A stretch of DNA of 64,000 nt from Cocos nucifera (lineage: Eukaryota > Streptophyta > Magnoliopsida > Arecales > Arecaceae). Position 1 is the first letter of the stretch, and each line of letters begins with the position of its first letter. Shown here piece by piece: positions 26,501 through 35,787 of this stretch. Location: the NCBI GenBank assembly GCA_006176705.1, contig QRFJ01001014.1, positions 62,001-126,000 on the forward strand. The letters run 5' to 3'. Position numbers and translations under genes: made by a program. The notes beneath the pieces were generated by a model. The model did not search any database and was not told the origin of the DNA. It worked only from the letters and a program-made list of their open reading frames with translations.

Positions 26501-29500
26501 CAAAACCTAGGACCTCATCCAAAAAGACTAGTCGGAAGATATTATTTGAGCCCCTTGACTCTTTATAAGTGCCCAAGATCTACCCAGTGCATAGCAAATG
26601 TGGGAATAAACACATGCCTGCATGGATCCTCACAAACTAGATTGGTGTTTAGGCTTTGGCCCCCAAGATTGGATATTAAGCTTAGATTAGGGCTGTTTCA
26701 AGCTATTGTCGTAAACCATCGTATTAGCATCTAATAACAAGATTAGGACAGTAAACTTGGATTTTTAATGGATTGTTCATGTAATGATTTTATCATAAAA
26801 TTTTGTTTGTTATCTGTATTATAAGTATTTTCAGCAAAGATCATGCTAACATCAAATAGAATTGCAAAGAATTTATTCGTGACCTATAGCTTTAGAAAAC
26901 TTGTGTGTTTTCTAATCAGCATTTCCTTTAGATCATTAAAGCCTCGTATGTCTATATATTAGCTATCAAAGGTACACTTATAGTATTACAGTTCAGGTTC
27001 CTGTTCGTTTATTTCCTATTACTAGTGTCACTGATCAGGATTTTAAAATTTTTCTTTTCATATTTTTAGTGATTCTATATTATAAAATCTCATGTAGGAA
27101 ACAAGGTAATAGCTACTTTGCTTTTGAAAACACTGGATCAGCACATGCAATGCACATAAGCCAAAGAAAGATGTGACATCATGTCTAATCAAAAGATTGG
27201 ACCTCATGGATGGCCAAACATAGTGTCCTGGTCCAAATGGTAGAGCTTGGTTTATGTTCAAGGAATCCATACTCGTGTTCACGGGAATCAATACAAGACA
27301 CTAACATGAAACTCAGAACCACAATGTGGCCCCAAAAAGAGAATATTATATTGCCTATTATTGTAAAAAGCTTAAGGGATATTATATTTTCACTTGATGG
27401 TTAAACTACAAATTTGTATTCTCAGATCTTAAACTGGAAGCAAAAGGCCATACCTATATCCCATAATCATGAGGTTAGCTTGCTAAGGAAAGCATATGTT
27501 AACTTAAAAGACGGTTTATGGTGACCCTTCTTTTCATACCAGTCTTTTTCAGATGCAGCACTATTATCAATGAATGATTGGGTAATTCTTAGCCTTCCCC
27601 ATCAAACAACTCTTGAAATGTTGCCATGATCCCCTTAGAAGGGTATAAATACCTCTTAAAAAGTAAGAGGGAAAGCATGACACGTTAAAACACTTCTCTA
27701 TTTTAGATTAGAAAATAGAAATACCTCAGCCTAATTTTTAACAAAACAAGTGCTACTCTGAGAGGCATCCACTCTCTCCCCATATTTCAAATTTCCTTAA
27801 TTTCCTGCAAACATGAATACTTTATTTCTCAATTAACTATGTATGTGCTCAATTATGAATTGAGGATATGTTTGATTGTTGCCTTTCCATCACCATATTT
27901 TCATGTCCTTTGGTAGAGACCAGAGTTCATTCTTCTAGCATTTGCATTGGGAAGACAAGCAGAATTATTTTCTTCTTTTAGCCAACAAGACCGCACACCT
28001 CAAGTGCCATGTAATTTCCTGAAGCCTAAATACCTTTTGCAACTTGGCATTAGTTCTCTCTAGCATATAAATGTTTTTATAATCTTGACGGGCCTAAGAA
28101 CTCAAATGCAATATAATTTCTTAATAACCTAATCATTCTTTGCAAGTCAGCTTCACCGTTCTCTTGTTCAGCATAGATATTCTTTCTTTTAACTCACATT
28201 ATCAATGTCTCTGAGATCCTCAATAATTGATGTTCTAGCATTCTAGGTATGACTACCATTGTCTCTTTTCTTCCCATCCATAAAGTTTCCAAAGCTGAAA
28301 GTCCTTTTTCATAAAACTTCATGTCCTGGATCAAGGCAAATAAGAGAATGAGTGTATGGAATAGGAAATCTCCCAAGATTTGTCACCAACAAGTCATACA
28401 AAAGATTGGACTTAGTCTGTTCCCTGCCTCTAATGGCAGGCCAATTACGCACCAAATGGCAGTGCAGGATAATGTTCTCAGCCTTGCATCATCCCATTCT
28501 TCCATGGTCCACATGACACAAGCTAGCAATGTAAAGCTGACACCAAGCATTGAAGGTCCAATAAAGTCTCTTGATTTTCCTTTGCCAATAGATTATAATG
28601 TTACATTCAGTTAATACACAAGAAACAAGGGTCCATATGGAAACCATCACCTGTATTTTCCAATAACACTGTATCTAAATCAGGTCATTTATGCTTCTTA
28701 ACAAATTAAACATATTCACATGTGGCCAATCATATTGCCCCTGTTGTTCCAATATTATCCCGAATCAAACAGTGCAAGCATGCCATAGTTTAATTCCTAG
28801 TTATTATCAATTTACTTTGCAGCACATTCATGACACATAATACAAGCTAAATCTCGTCTTCCAGTTCACCAGACTGCGAAGTGATTATAAGACAAATCAA
28901 AATGTTTCTGTAGGAATCAACATGCTTCATCCTAGAAAATAAGTGAACAATCTCTAACCTCATATGTGACTGTGCCACCAGAAGTTGCTGGCTGGCGAAG
29001 CGTCACCGTCGAGACAGCACCATTTGCTGAGAGGATACAGACAGCCCGTGGTCCCAGCTGTGAAAATGACATAATCTTTGATGCAATGTCCTGCACAAGA
29101 ATGACCGAGTATTGGAATCATTATTTTAAATTAAAAACTTATGATCTCAATTTATTCAACCAATGCAATCTGTGAAGTTGACACCAGTATAACTAAAAAA
29201 TGAAACAGCATGGAACATGCAGGACAGACAAACTACCTCCACAGAAAGAGAAGGAGAGCCCTAATAATTGTCATGCCATTACCCACCAACAGCAAGTGTA
29301 ATATAATAATTTAATGAATTATCAAAAGGATAAGAAGCCAACAGAAAGTTCAAAGGTGCAATATATCTGGTTATTGTAGATTTTTGCATAACCATGTGCA
29401 TTGTCGTTCTTCACATGCCCTGCTTTTCACTTTAGGTAGTAAAAGCATTGTACTTCTTCCTAATTATGGCTACTAGGTTGGATAACATATGTACTTATCC

Positions 29501-32500
29501 AAAGAATAGGGTATTTTTTAAATCAAATAGCGAGGAAAAGCCATAATAAAACTACAAAAACTGACCATATTTAAATAGCTAAAACATAAAAAGATCAATT
29601 AGTAATGCAAGCAACTTTGCTTCACTTTGGTTGAAACTATATCAGCTTTTACAATCGGTTGAATCTATGTACAGAACCCTCTGTGCATATGATAAAGCAA
29701 AGCTTTTATACCTATATGTGGGGCTTCCATATAATGGTCTAAGGTAATAATAATTATAATGAGATTGATTTTAGCATGCTCCTGGTTGAGGACACTTGAA
29801 TGTCATCTAGTAGCATTAACACATCTGAATACATAATGATACATTCGCATATAAATCAATGAATAGTAAGTTCCACAAGATGACCTCTACTGGATGTTCT
29901 TTCCTGTTTGAAAAATAGATAAATCCCACCCCTGGGCATTGGAGAACTATATATGCAAAAAAGCTGTTCCATAACGGTTTCCTAGCCTCAATCAGTTTAG
30001 CATCTGTAACAGAAACTCAAAATCAAAATGTTTAGTGAATGAGAACTAATTCTACAGAGCAGCAAGGAAATTTTAATATTAGTAGTTGCAATCAGCTGAA
30101 CAAGAAGATGAAGGATGCAACTCATACCTCCCCTACAGCAATGGTTATGATATGTGGCGTGAAACCCATTCCAGCTGAACCAGCTACCCATTCCCCTATG
30201 TACAACAAAGCAGGCAAACAGGTCTCAAACTCCAATATGATAAACTAATGTTATTTAGTTTCAAGAAGTGACACCTCCATGAAACCCTCATATTGGTAAA
30301 AAAAAAAAGTGTTGTTGGAGCAAAGAAACAGTGTACCATATTGCATTTAAAATTTGGACACATATTTCCCTATGTCCTTTGGAGGAAAAAATAATTCTAG
30401 GCCCAGGTAATGGGATGATACAACAAATAGTAATAATAGCGCAAGAAGGTTGGGTGTTGGACTACACTTTTGGTAGATGTACAGACCTTACACTGCATTA
30501 CTTCCAAAAGACATATCTGAGCCACTCAGATGGTAAGCAGGTGCCATCTGATCTCTTAGCTCATTAAGTTCTTCCTGGAAAATGATATTGGCATCCAGTA
30601 TTCCATGATACCCACATCGTAATAGATCAATAGACTTATTCTATGTATGACATACCCATAAATCGGTTGTGTAGACAATGAAACAAGTGCCAAGATAGAC
30701 AAAACTAACAATATTCAAAAAAGAAAAAAAAAGTGGAAAAGAAGAAAATAATTAAACATTGAGCTGAGCTGCTTAACTTCCTCCAGATGTCAGCAGGTTC
30801 TAAGCATAAAAAAGAGAGAGAAAAAGAAAAACAACATCACCAGAGGCCAGCAATATAAGGAGTGTCCGGTCTCACTCAAATGAAGTTGCACTACATCATG
30901 GTTCCTCTCTACATATTATAGTAGTATGAAATTCAGTTTCCAGTAGGGCCAATGAGGTAGTCACTTCATTAAAAAAATAAGTTCCCCTCACTGACATAAA
31001 ATATCATAAGCTAAACTTCCATGATAGTTTCCTCTAAGAAAATTTGAGCAAAGAAAGAGGTCGAGAAAGTCGCTTTACTTGTTTTGTAAGCAAATATCCA
31101 CCTTGGTAGCAAACAGAAATGAGCCACCAGGATATGCATCCCCTATTTTAATGTATCTATCTGACACAGCACTTCCAGCATCACACGTTTTTAATCAATT
31201 AGGATTTTAGATAAGGTAAAAAATTTACTAATGGTGGCTCCTGCTCAACATTTTGCAGGGTCTCTGTAGGGAGCCACAGATGGACAAAGGATTTTGGGAC
31301 ATTTTAAACTCAAATACGTGTATGATTCATGAGAAATGTTAACTATTTTCTTAAAAGAAAATATATCTTGTAACAGAAATTTAACAGTACAAAAGCCAAC
31401 ACAAAACGCACCTGCTTCTGAACACCATTGATCGGAATACATTCATATGGGACAATATCCACTAAAAGCAGTTTTTATATTATTAAACAATAAAAAGTTA
31501 TACACAGGATCAAAGTTAAGGAATCCAAATGTCGCTATTCCATTGCTAATATCACTAGGAGAAATTTATACTTCATTTTTTTGACTCGGAGAAATTTATG
31601 CGTGCTAACAGGGGTGGAGGCAACAAATTCATGCGAGAAAAGAAAGTTACTAGATACTTAAGTGTCGTATTTAGGATGTTTTTCCTACGAAGCCAGGAAT
31701 CCGACAAAATTTAAATTTTCGTATTCTTTTAACACTTATCTCAGCATATCTTAAACCTCTGACTACGACCAAAACAAAAAATAAAGTATATCAAAATCAA
31801 AGTTACGGATCCATCAAGACATCATTATTATAATTGAAAACTCCAAACTTTTAGCAAAAGGAAAAAGCTCTAAACAACAGAAAGAAGTATCTAGGATTTA
31901 CACAAGAAATTTATACAACAAGATAAAGATATTTGATACCCTGGGTATCGCATCTGGACTGACTTTTTCCTCGAAAGGCGGGATTCTTTGTTTACAGAAT
32001 ATATTAAATTATTGAATATCCTATCCGTATCTTTTAACACGTATCTCAGCAAATTATAAAAGCTGTAGACTTTAAACTTAAAAAAAAAAAAATCTAAACA
32101 AACAAGAATGAAGCATGAATAAAAATGATAAAAATGAAATATTTCTCTTTTAAAAACCGAAATAGAGGAATTTCCCTTCTAACTCACCGAGCAAAGCCAA
32201 CTGCTGCTTCCTCCCAGTGCCCGGTGGCCGCCCTCTCCCTCGCTTCGGAGGAGCGACTGAGCCCGAGCCCATCCCCGAACCCGGGGGTGTTGCAGAGGAG
32301 AGAGGCGATAGAGCCAGCGCCATGGTCCCGTCCAGCCCATACTTCCTGGGCCTCCCCCTCTTCCTCTTCACGGGCTCCCCGGATCCCACTCCCACATGCC
32401 CCCCGCCGCCCACGCCACCGCTGCCGACGGGAGAAATCACCGGCGAGGGCTCCACCTGAAACGCCGCCGAACCGACAGGCCCACCACCGGTCCCCATGCC

Positions 32501-32665
32501 GGAGGACTGCGCAGCCAGGGTCGAGCCGGGGTTCGGCATCGACCGGATCCCCGCCGGCGGCCCATGAAGTCCGGGGTGCTGCGAACTGGCCCCTGGACCG
32601 CCTATCCCCCTATGCATGTAATAGGCCGCCGGTCCGGACATTGCCATCCCTTCTCTCCCATCCAT
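11599..32665 (-). CDS. AHL: AT-hook motif nuclear-localized (AHL) protein, two AT-hooks plus PPC domain
   Basis: The gene is on the reverse strand with exons 32665-32188, 30195-30128, 29090-28959, 12276-12115 and 11823-11599 (stop). All junctions have GT/AG ends and compatible phases, giving 354 residues. The Gly/Ser/Pro-rich N-terminus (about 1-95) precedes AT-hook 1 (KRKRGRPRKYG, about 100-110) and AT-hook 2 (PKRGRGRPPGTGRKQQ, about 140-155). The PPC/DUF296 domain begins with GEWVAGSAGMGFTPHIITIA and continues to GRFEILCLSGSY and GGLLIAATPVQVIVGSF. The tail to IDIDLTRG is Ser/Thr-rich. Such proteins bind AT-rich DNA in the nucleus as PPC-mediated multimers and modulate transcription. Two AT-hooks plus introns place it in the intron-containing clade of the family; the individual ortholog is unknown. 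Intron 3 is 16.7 kb and transposon-filled, yet the reading frame is intact. The first exon is GC-rich, as is common in monocots. Confidence 0.95.
12277..14900 (-). other. AHL intron 3, part left of the SINE
   Basis: This is AT-rich intron sequence. Short open frames (12517-12765, 13706-13951 and others) have no recognisable domain. No transposon ends were recognised in this stretch. Confidence 0.6.
14917..15081 (-). mobile_element. Au-type SINE
   Basis: On the reverse strand the element starts GAGCCTTGACCCAATGGTAA, a tRNA-like A box. It has a B-box-like GGGTTTGAAATACT, continues with AACAGC...GGTAAGGCTGTGTACA and G-G-T-C-C-C-T-G-C-G-G, and ends GGGAGCCTCATGCAATGGATCGCCC followed by a T-rich tail. 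This is the layout of the Au SINE family of flowering plants. A 17 bp direct repeat, CAAAAAGATCAAAAAAG, flanks it at 14901-14917 and 15082-15098, as expected of a target-site duplication. It is a transcript-derived element copied by a LINE reverse transcriptase; it sits in intron 3 of the AHL gene, in the same orientation as that gene. Confidence 0.9.
15409..16628 (-). repeat. Tat element 3' LTR (left copy)
   Basis: The 1220 bp copy is homologous along its length to 23275-24522. Its inner half is built of short GGAGTTCGGCT / CTCGGCCGCTG motifs. It contains a longer ~180 bp duplicated unit carrying GCTACCGGTTGCATTAGGCT, seen near 16385 and again near 16565. Confidence 0.95.
16629..16650 (-). 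other. Tat element polypurine tract
   Basis: Directly inside the left LTR, the reverse strand reads GGGAGTGGGGGGACTTT. This purine run primes plus-strand DNA synthesis and confirms that 15409-16628 is the 3' LTR. Confidence 0.75.
16780..17110. repeat. Short GC-rich repeats in Tat 3' non-coding region
   Basis: Irregular units of about 50-60 bp contain GAGATCTCATCTC(T/C)AGCCGAGGTTGA and the variant GGAGATCTTATCTCCTGCAG, repeated at least seven times. They are open in some frames only because they lack stop codons; no protein is recognised. Confidence 0.75.
17155..17760. repeat. Tandem array of about 115 bp units (six copies) in Tat 3' non-coding region
   Basis: The landmark GGACGAGGTTCTCCTCCTG recurs, with small changes, near 17157, 17271, 17381, 17498, 17611 and 17727, giving spacings of about 110-117 bp. 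Each unit also carries TAAGGGCCGTTG and CCTTCGACTTTGCTCGCG-type motifs. Tandem repeats in the 3' non-coding region are a known trait of Tat-lineage elements. Confidence 0.9.
17880..19134 (-). pseudogene. Tat element integrase, degenerate
   Basis: On the reverse strand the integrase core is visible. The zinc-binding HHCC region reads roughly at 18720-18850 with stops, the catalytic-core region spans about 18430-18720, and the segment 18072-18446 contains SVAHPQANEEVEVTNRTLLQ with the catalytic Glu in its usual surroundings. After it come WVDELYHVLWAYRTTQRLPT and ETPFALAFGTEAVIPVK, which are typical of Tat integrases. The open segment 18778-19134 is the linker and N-terminal part. Stops around 18060 and between 18446 and 18778 break it. 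Confidence 0.88.
19159..19521 (-). pseudogene. Tat element second (archaeal-type) RNase H
   Basis: The open 120-codon frame begins MDGSSNSAGAGAGLVLVSPE and runs through NNGAEYEALIVGLRIA, VYSDSQLVVGQVN and ENARADLLSELAT. These carry the D-E-D residues of the RNase H fold. This extra RNase H, lying between the retroviral RNase H and integrase, marks the Tat lineage. It would degrade RNA in RNA:DNA hybrids. The domain itself is uninterrupted, but its polyprotein context is broken. Confidence 0.92.
19660..20760 (-). pseudogene. Tat element reverse transcriptase and RNase H
   Basis: The open segment 20158-20760 contains the RT core: WRMCIDFKKPNKACPKDSYP, LPRIDQLVDATSGHELLTFM, MPFGLKNAGVTYQRLVNKIF and MEVYVDDMLVKS with the catalytic YVDD. 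The frame then shifts. The segment 19660-20085 carries the connection and RNase H domain (FCWTTECQQTFEELKNYL, VYYVSRILRDAEIRYSRLEK). Together these copy element RNA into DNA. The YVDD motif is preserved; the frameshift near 20160-20210 and stops prevent a full-length product. Confidence 0.92.
20772..21640 (-). pseudogene. Tat element protease and pre-RT linker
   Basis: On the reverse strand 21246-21434 reads MMDNGSSADVLFYDVFSKIS, where the D-N-G-S-S-A-D motif is the protease active site of Tat elements. It is followed by the linker at 20772-21167, which has the VDVFAWTPTDMSEIDAEIM pre-RT motif. The region just upstream reads like the end of gag. A stop between 21167 and 21246 interrupts the frame. 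Confidence 0.85.
21660..23142 (-). pseudogene. Tat element gag, degenerate
   Basis: The likely start is the ATG read on the reverse strand at 23142 (MPPRRAST, then an early stop). The open segment 22843-23109 is the Pro/Gln-rich N-terminus. The retrotransposon gag domain follows at about 22260-22640 (P-Q-F-E-S-Y-D-G-T, then H-L-E-A-Y-R), with stops. The segment 21898-22251 carries its end: MAALKGGLQKNDLLFSLEKY, PRDFADMLAWVEGYVRAEEA and a basic Arg-rich tail. It would form the particle shell. Several in-frame stops make it non-functional. Confidence 0.85.
23258..23274 (-). other. Tat element primer-binding site
   Basis: Just inside the right LTR the reverse strand reads ATTTGGCGCTAGAGGAAG, the T-G-G-C-G-C type of primer-binding site common in Tat elements. 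The matching tRNA was not identified here. It sets 23275-24522 as the 5' LTR. Confidence 0.7.
23275..24522 (-). repeat. Tat element 5' LTR (right copy)
   Basis: The 1248 bp partner of 15409-16628 begins TGTTAGTGCAGAATCTGG and ends TTTATCCCCAACA, followed by the target-site duplication GGTAT. It has the same internal GAGTTCGG-type short repeats. Confidence 0.95.
24528..28958 (-). other. AHL intron 3, part right of the Tat element
   Basis: AT-rich intron sequence that ends at the donor of exon 3. Apart from a pair of diverged ~150 bp direct repeats (26190-26345 and 26509-26665), a poly(C) run near 25081 and a poly(A) run near 25227, nothing was recognised. Short open frames have no domain. Confidence 0.6.
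26190..26665. repeat. Two diverged direct repeats of about 150 bp
   Basis: The units at about 26190-26345 and 26509-26665 share the series AGGACCTCA(C/T), AAAAAG(G/A)CTAG, ATTTGAG, TATAAGT(A/G)CCCAAGATC, CAGTGCATAG-like, ACATGC(T/C)TGCATGG and TCACA, in the same order. They could be two copies of a small non-autonomous element or the ends of one element with a 160 bp centre. No terminal motif settles this. Confidence 0.75.
29091..30127 (-). other. AHL intron 2
   Basis: A 1037 bp intron with correct donor and acceptor, AT-rich. Nothing else was recognised in it. Confidence 0.8.
30196..32187 (-). other. AHL intron 1
   Basis: A 1992 bp intron with donor GTGAGT next to exon 1 and an acceptor at 30196-30197. 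It is AT-rich; no transposon ends or genes were recognised. Confidence 0.8.
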
Positions 32666-34320
32666 GCAAATGACGGAGACCTCAGCTTCACTCCCAAACC
32701 CTAAACCACAAAGAAACTACTACAGGAAAATACTATGAAAACCCAAACTTTTCGGTCTTATCTTCCTCAACCTCTCTAAGAATTTAAACTTTTCCGAGCT
32801 CAAGAAAAGAGTAAAGCAGGGAGAAGGAGAAGCTTGGATTAAGAGAGCTCAGAGAGAAACCCTGTGCTGCTCTGGACTCGAAGGGCTTCTTCAAGAAACC
32901 AACAAAGCCAAGGAAAGAGGTGCTGGCGTGGGATTGGGTACGAATTACGGAAAAGCTGAGCCTCATAGAGAAGACCGGACCCAAAGGTCATTTCCTCCCC
33001 ATCCGCTTCTGGGAAAGCAAGAAAAAGTCCAGCTTTTTCCCTACCTCCTCTTTTTAATGCACCAGGAAACGCCAAACCTCATACTCGAAAAGGGGTGGAA
33101 CGCCAGAACAAGCTTAGAAAGAGTGGTTGAACGAAAGAAAACCTATCACACTCCACTGATGAGGTCTCCCGTCCAAGAAGACAAAGAAAGATGGCCAGAG
33201 AGAGAAGAGAGAAAGCGATCCCGCTTCCAAAACTCCCTCTAATGAGGAAACAAAAAAAAAAAAAAAAAAACAGAAACCTTAACTTCCGAGGCCGAATACC
33301 GGGTCAGTAACTTGGAGTTAAGCCCGGACGCTTCCCGAGAAACCCTAGCTGTCTCCGTAAATGCTGCAAGCGAGAGGACCAGGGCAAATGTCGATGGTTG
33401 CTCTTGGAGAAGAACAGCAGTAGCAGAGGAAACAGAGCCAGAGAAAGAGCTCGTTTCTGACAGCAGAGAGCGTGGGGTGGAAGAGGAGGAGAGAAACAGC
33501 ATCGCAGCGAGAGTACGGTGGATATGGTGATGATTAGGTATTTCCAAAACTCTATTTGAAAAAAAAAAATATAAGAAAAATGAAGAAGATGGTTAATAAA
33601 TAATTAAGTTGCTTAATCTCATTAGCTGTTCAGTTCCAAACAGCACGTCGCCCACCGACTTCCCGCACCGGATATCCGCGGCTGACGCCGAGAATTCCTC
33701 GGCGCGAGAACGAACGGCCACGATCCGCCGGAGACAACGGGCACGTGACCAGATTTTAAAAAGATGACCGCACAGCAATTATTATGCGCTCCAGCTTTAT
33801 TTTCTTGGTGGGCCCACGATAGGCAAGGTCGATCGGCGTCATCACGTGACCGTGCCTCTGAGTCCCTCGAGACGTGGAGGACAGCTGGAGCTGGGTGGGC
33901 CCCGCGGAGGTTTTCTCTGCTGGGTATCACGAGGCCCGTGGATTAGGATGATCGAGGACGTTGAGATTAAAATGGACGGCTGGGGAGAGCAATTAGGGTG
34001 AGGACAATTCAGGACTTTAGCGGCTCCGCGTGCTACAGCGTTCCTCTCCTCTTGCTTTCGGTTTCAAATGAGGTAATGGGATCCGCTGCAAGGACCAAAC
34101 AGTATCTGTAACCAATCATCACGTCACACGTCGAATTTTTAATGTGTGAAACGGGTTACGCGTCCAGAACTCCTGTGAGAATTCTTCGATTGGGGCTGCT
34201 CTCTGGAGCCTGGCGACCGCTGCAACCGGCAGAGCGGTGCCGAGCAGCTTTGGGGCAGAAGGATGACGTGGACATTTCGGTGGTCGCGTCACGAACATCA
34301 TCCACACTCATCCAAATATA
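32666..34320 (-). promoter_or_regulatory. AHL 5' UTR and upstream region with paired G-boxes and a site II-like palindrome
   Basis: This is the sequence upstream of the AHL start codon. Between 32666 and about 33240 it is rich in purine/pyrimidine runs, as in a plant 5' UTR. Further upstream two identical CACGTGAC motifs (G-box core) stand at 33742-33749 and 33843-33850. Between them is the palindrome GTGGGCCCAC at 33808-33817, which holds TGGGCC (site II) on both strands. A further GGTGGGCCCC lies near 33894. These are known binding motifs for bZIP/bHLH and TCP factors respectively. Their use here is an inference, and the transcription start is not located. Confidence 0.45.
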
Positions 34321-34399
34321 ATATAATTTATGTTCCAGTAATAAATATAAATATGTATAGTAAATTCCGTGAACTTATATAAGTTATGGAGGAGCTCTT

Positions 34400-34740
34400 T
34401 CCGCATTGATGCAAAAATTTAAAAAAAATTATTAAAATAATATAAATTTTAATTTTATTATGAAAATGATGAAAAATTTAAAGTATCATTTAAGATGATG
34501 ATTTTTCAAATTAAAAATATTATTTTAAATAATATTTTTTAAATCTATTCATTCACCTATAGATTCAAGGTGGAACGAAGTAAAAATGTCATTTGGAACG
34601 ACGATTTTGAAAATGCCATTTCAATGTCATTTGAAATAGCAATTTTGAAAATGTTATTTCAAATAGTATTTTTAAAAAACGTCATTTGAAATGGTATTTT
34701 TAAAATCATCATTTTAAATAGTAATTTTAGAATCTTATAT
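34400..34740. repeat. AT-rich block with repeated GTCATTTGAAAT-type motifs
   Basis: Variants of GTCATTTGAAATAG / TGTTATTTCAAATAG / AATGCCATTTCAATG recur at least seven times over about 200 bp. A similar palindrome, AATGCCATTAGAAATGGCATT, occurs at 60564-60590, on the other side of the Mutator-like element. The motifs may be terminal or subterminal repeats of that element, but no clean terminal inverted repeat was found. Confidence 0.45.
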
Positions 34741-34759
34741 TTTATTTTTTTCGACTTTC

Positions 34760-35060
34760 TCATGATCTCCTCTTCGTCGAAACCTCCTCTTCTCCATCGA
34801 TCTCTGACGCCATCGCTGTACCCTTTCCTTTCTCTCCCATCTAAGGTCCACCCTTCGCGCCCTCCTCCCCCTCCTCCTATTTGGCTGCTCCATCCCCTGC
34901 TGCCCTCCTCCGCCCCCATCCCCCCACTAATGCTCGTGGCCGTCTTCCCTTTCGATGGCCGCCCCACACCCCCATCCCCTCCCTCCCCACACCGGCTCTT
35001 ACCCCCATCCACTTCGGTCACCACCACCCCACCCCCCCCCATCGACCCTTCTTTTTTTAA
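34760..35060. other. C-rich block of unknown origin
   Basis: A 300 bp stretch, very rich in C on the plus strand, sits in otherwise AT-rich DNA. It lacks stops in several frames; a plus-strand frame would be a run of Pro and Ser with no domain. It may be a captured host 5' UTR/exon fragment or a compositional repeat. No evidence of expression or conservation is visible. Confidence 0.4.
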
Positions 35061-35456
35061 ATTAATTAATTTATTTATTTATTTATCTTAAATATTTTTA
35101 TTTTAATATATATTAAATAATTAATTAATTAATTAATCTTAAATATATTTTAAAAAATATTTGCATTGGATTTGGTTAGGAATAGTGTGCGGCCCATTTT
35201 CATGTTTGCTACATTCTTAAAAATAGATCCAGACTTGACTTTTTTTAAAGTCATCGGGCCTAAGCCCGACCCAATGCCTAAAAATAATTTTTGGATCGGG
35301 TATGGTTAGAGATAGTACCTGGTACATTCCCAAGATACATCTTTTGATTTTAAATATATTGCATTACATAGAACTATAGACCCGTCTTTTGATTAAATAT
35401 ATATAATCTGGCTGAATTATGTACATTGATCAATTGATTGTCTATTTTGGATAATT

Positions 35457-35657
35457 TAAAAATTATAATTAATTCTATAGATAATTACAGTAATCAAATG
35501 ATATGCAATATGGATCGAAAAAAATTTTGGATAACATTTTTCTTTCATTCTCCTCCCATGTGGGGAGAACTAAGGAAAAATGCTACCAAAATTTCTCTCG
35601 ATCCGTATTGCGTATCGTTTGATTACTATAATTACCTATAGAATTAATATAATTTCT
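35457..35657. mobile_element. Foldback (MITE-like) inverted repeat, about 200 bp
   Basis: The arm at 35457-35540 (AATTAATTCTATAGATAATT..., AGTAATCAAATGATATGCAA..., TGGATCG) matches the reverse complement of 35573-35657 with few mismatches, around a short centre containing CTCCTCCCATGTGGGGAG. As RNA or single-strand DNA it would form one long hairpin. This is the form of a small foldback MITE. Flanking target duplications could not be assigned with confidence. It lies between the C-rich block and the Mutator-like transposase. Confidence 0.75.
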
Positions 35658-35787
35658 GAATGAGATAGGATCTAACTTTACCTACTAATTAATAATAAGA
35701 TGTATTTATTATATAAATTATTTTATTAAAATAATTATTATTGTCTTATATTTTGATTTTGATGTTGTCATAGAATTGACTAAGAAA

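Noticed and set aside
27210..27300. TCCAAATGGTAGAGC, which looks like a tRNA A box
   Set aside because: No B box or cloverleaf follows at the right distance.
28194..28614. Small frames on both strands in AHL intron 3
   Set aside because: No domain could be named; weak similarity impressions to transposon proteins were not firm enough to report.
32125..32704. Plus-strand Pro/Arg-rich frames opposite AHL exon 1
   Set aside because: They are shadows of the GC-rich AHL coding strand, which has clear AT-hook motifs and matching splice sites.
33239..33547. Minus-strand Ser-rich frame upstream of AHL
   Set aside because: No domain and begins in a low-complexity region; more likely 5' UTR or promoter sequence.
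34659..35091. Pro-rich and Gly-rich frames on the two strands of the C-rich block
   Set aside because: Compositional artefact; no motif supports a protein.
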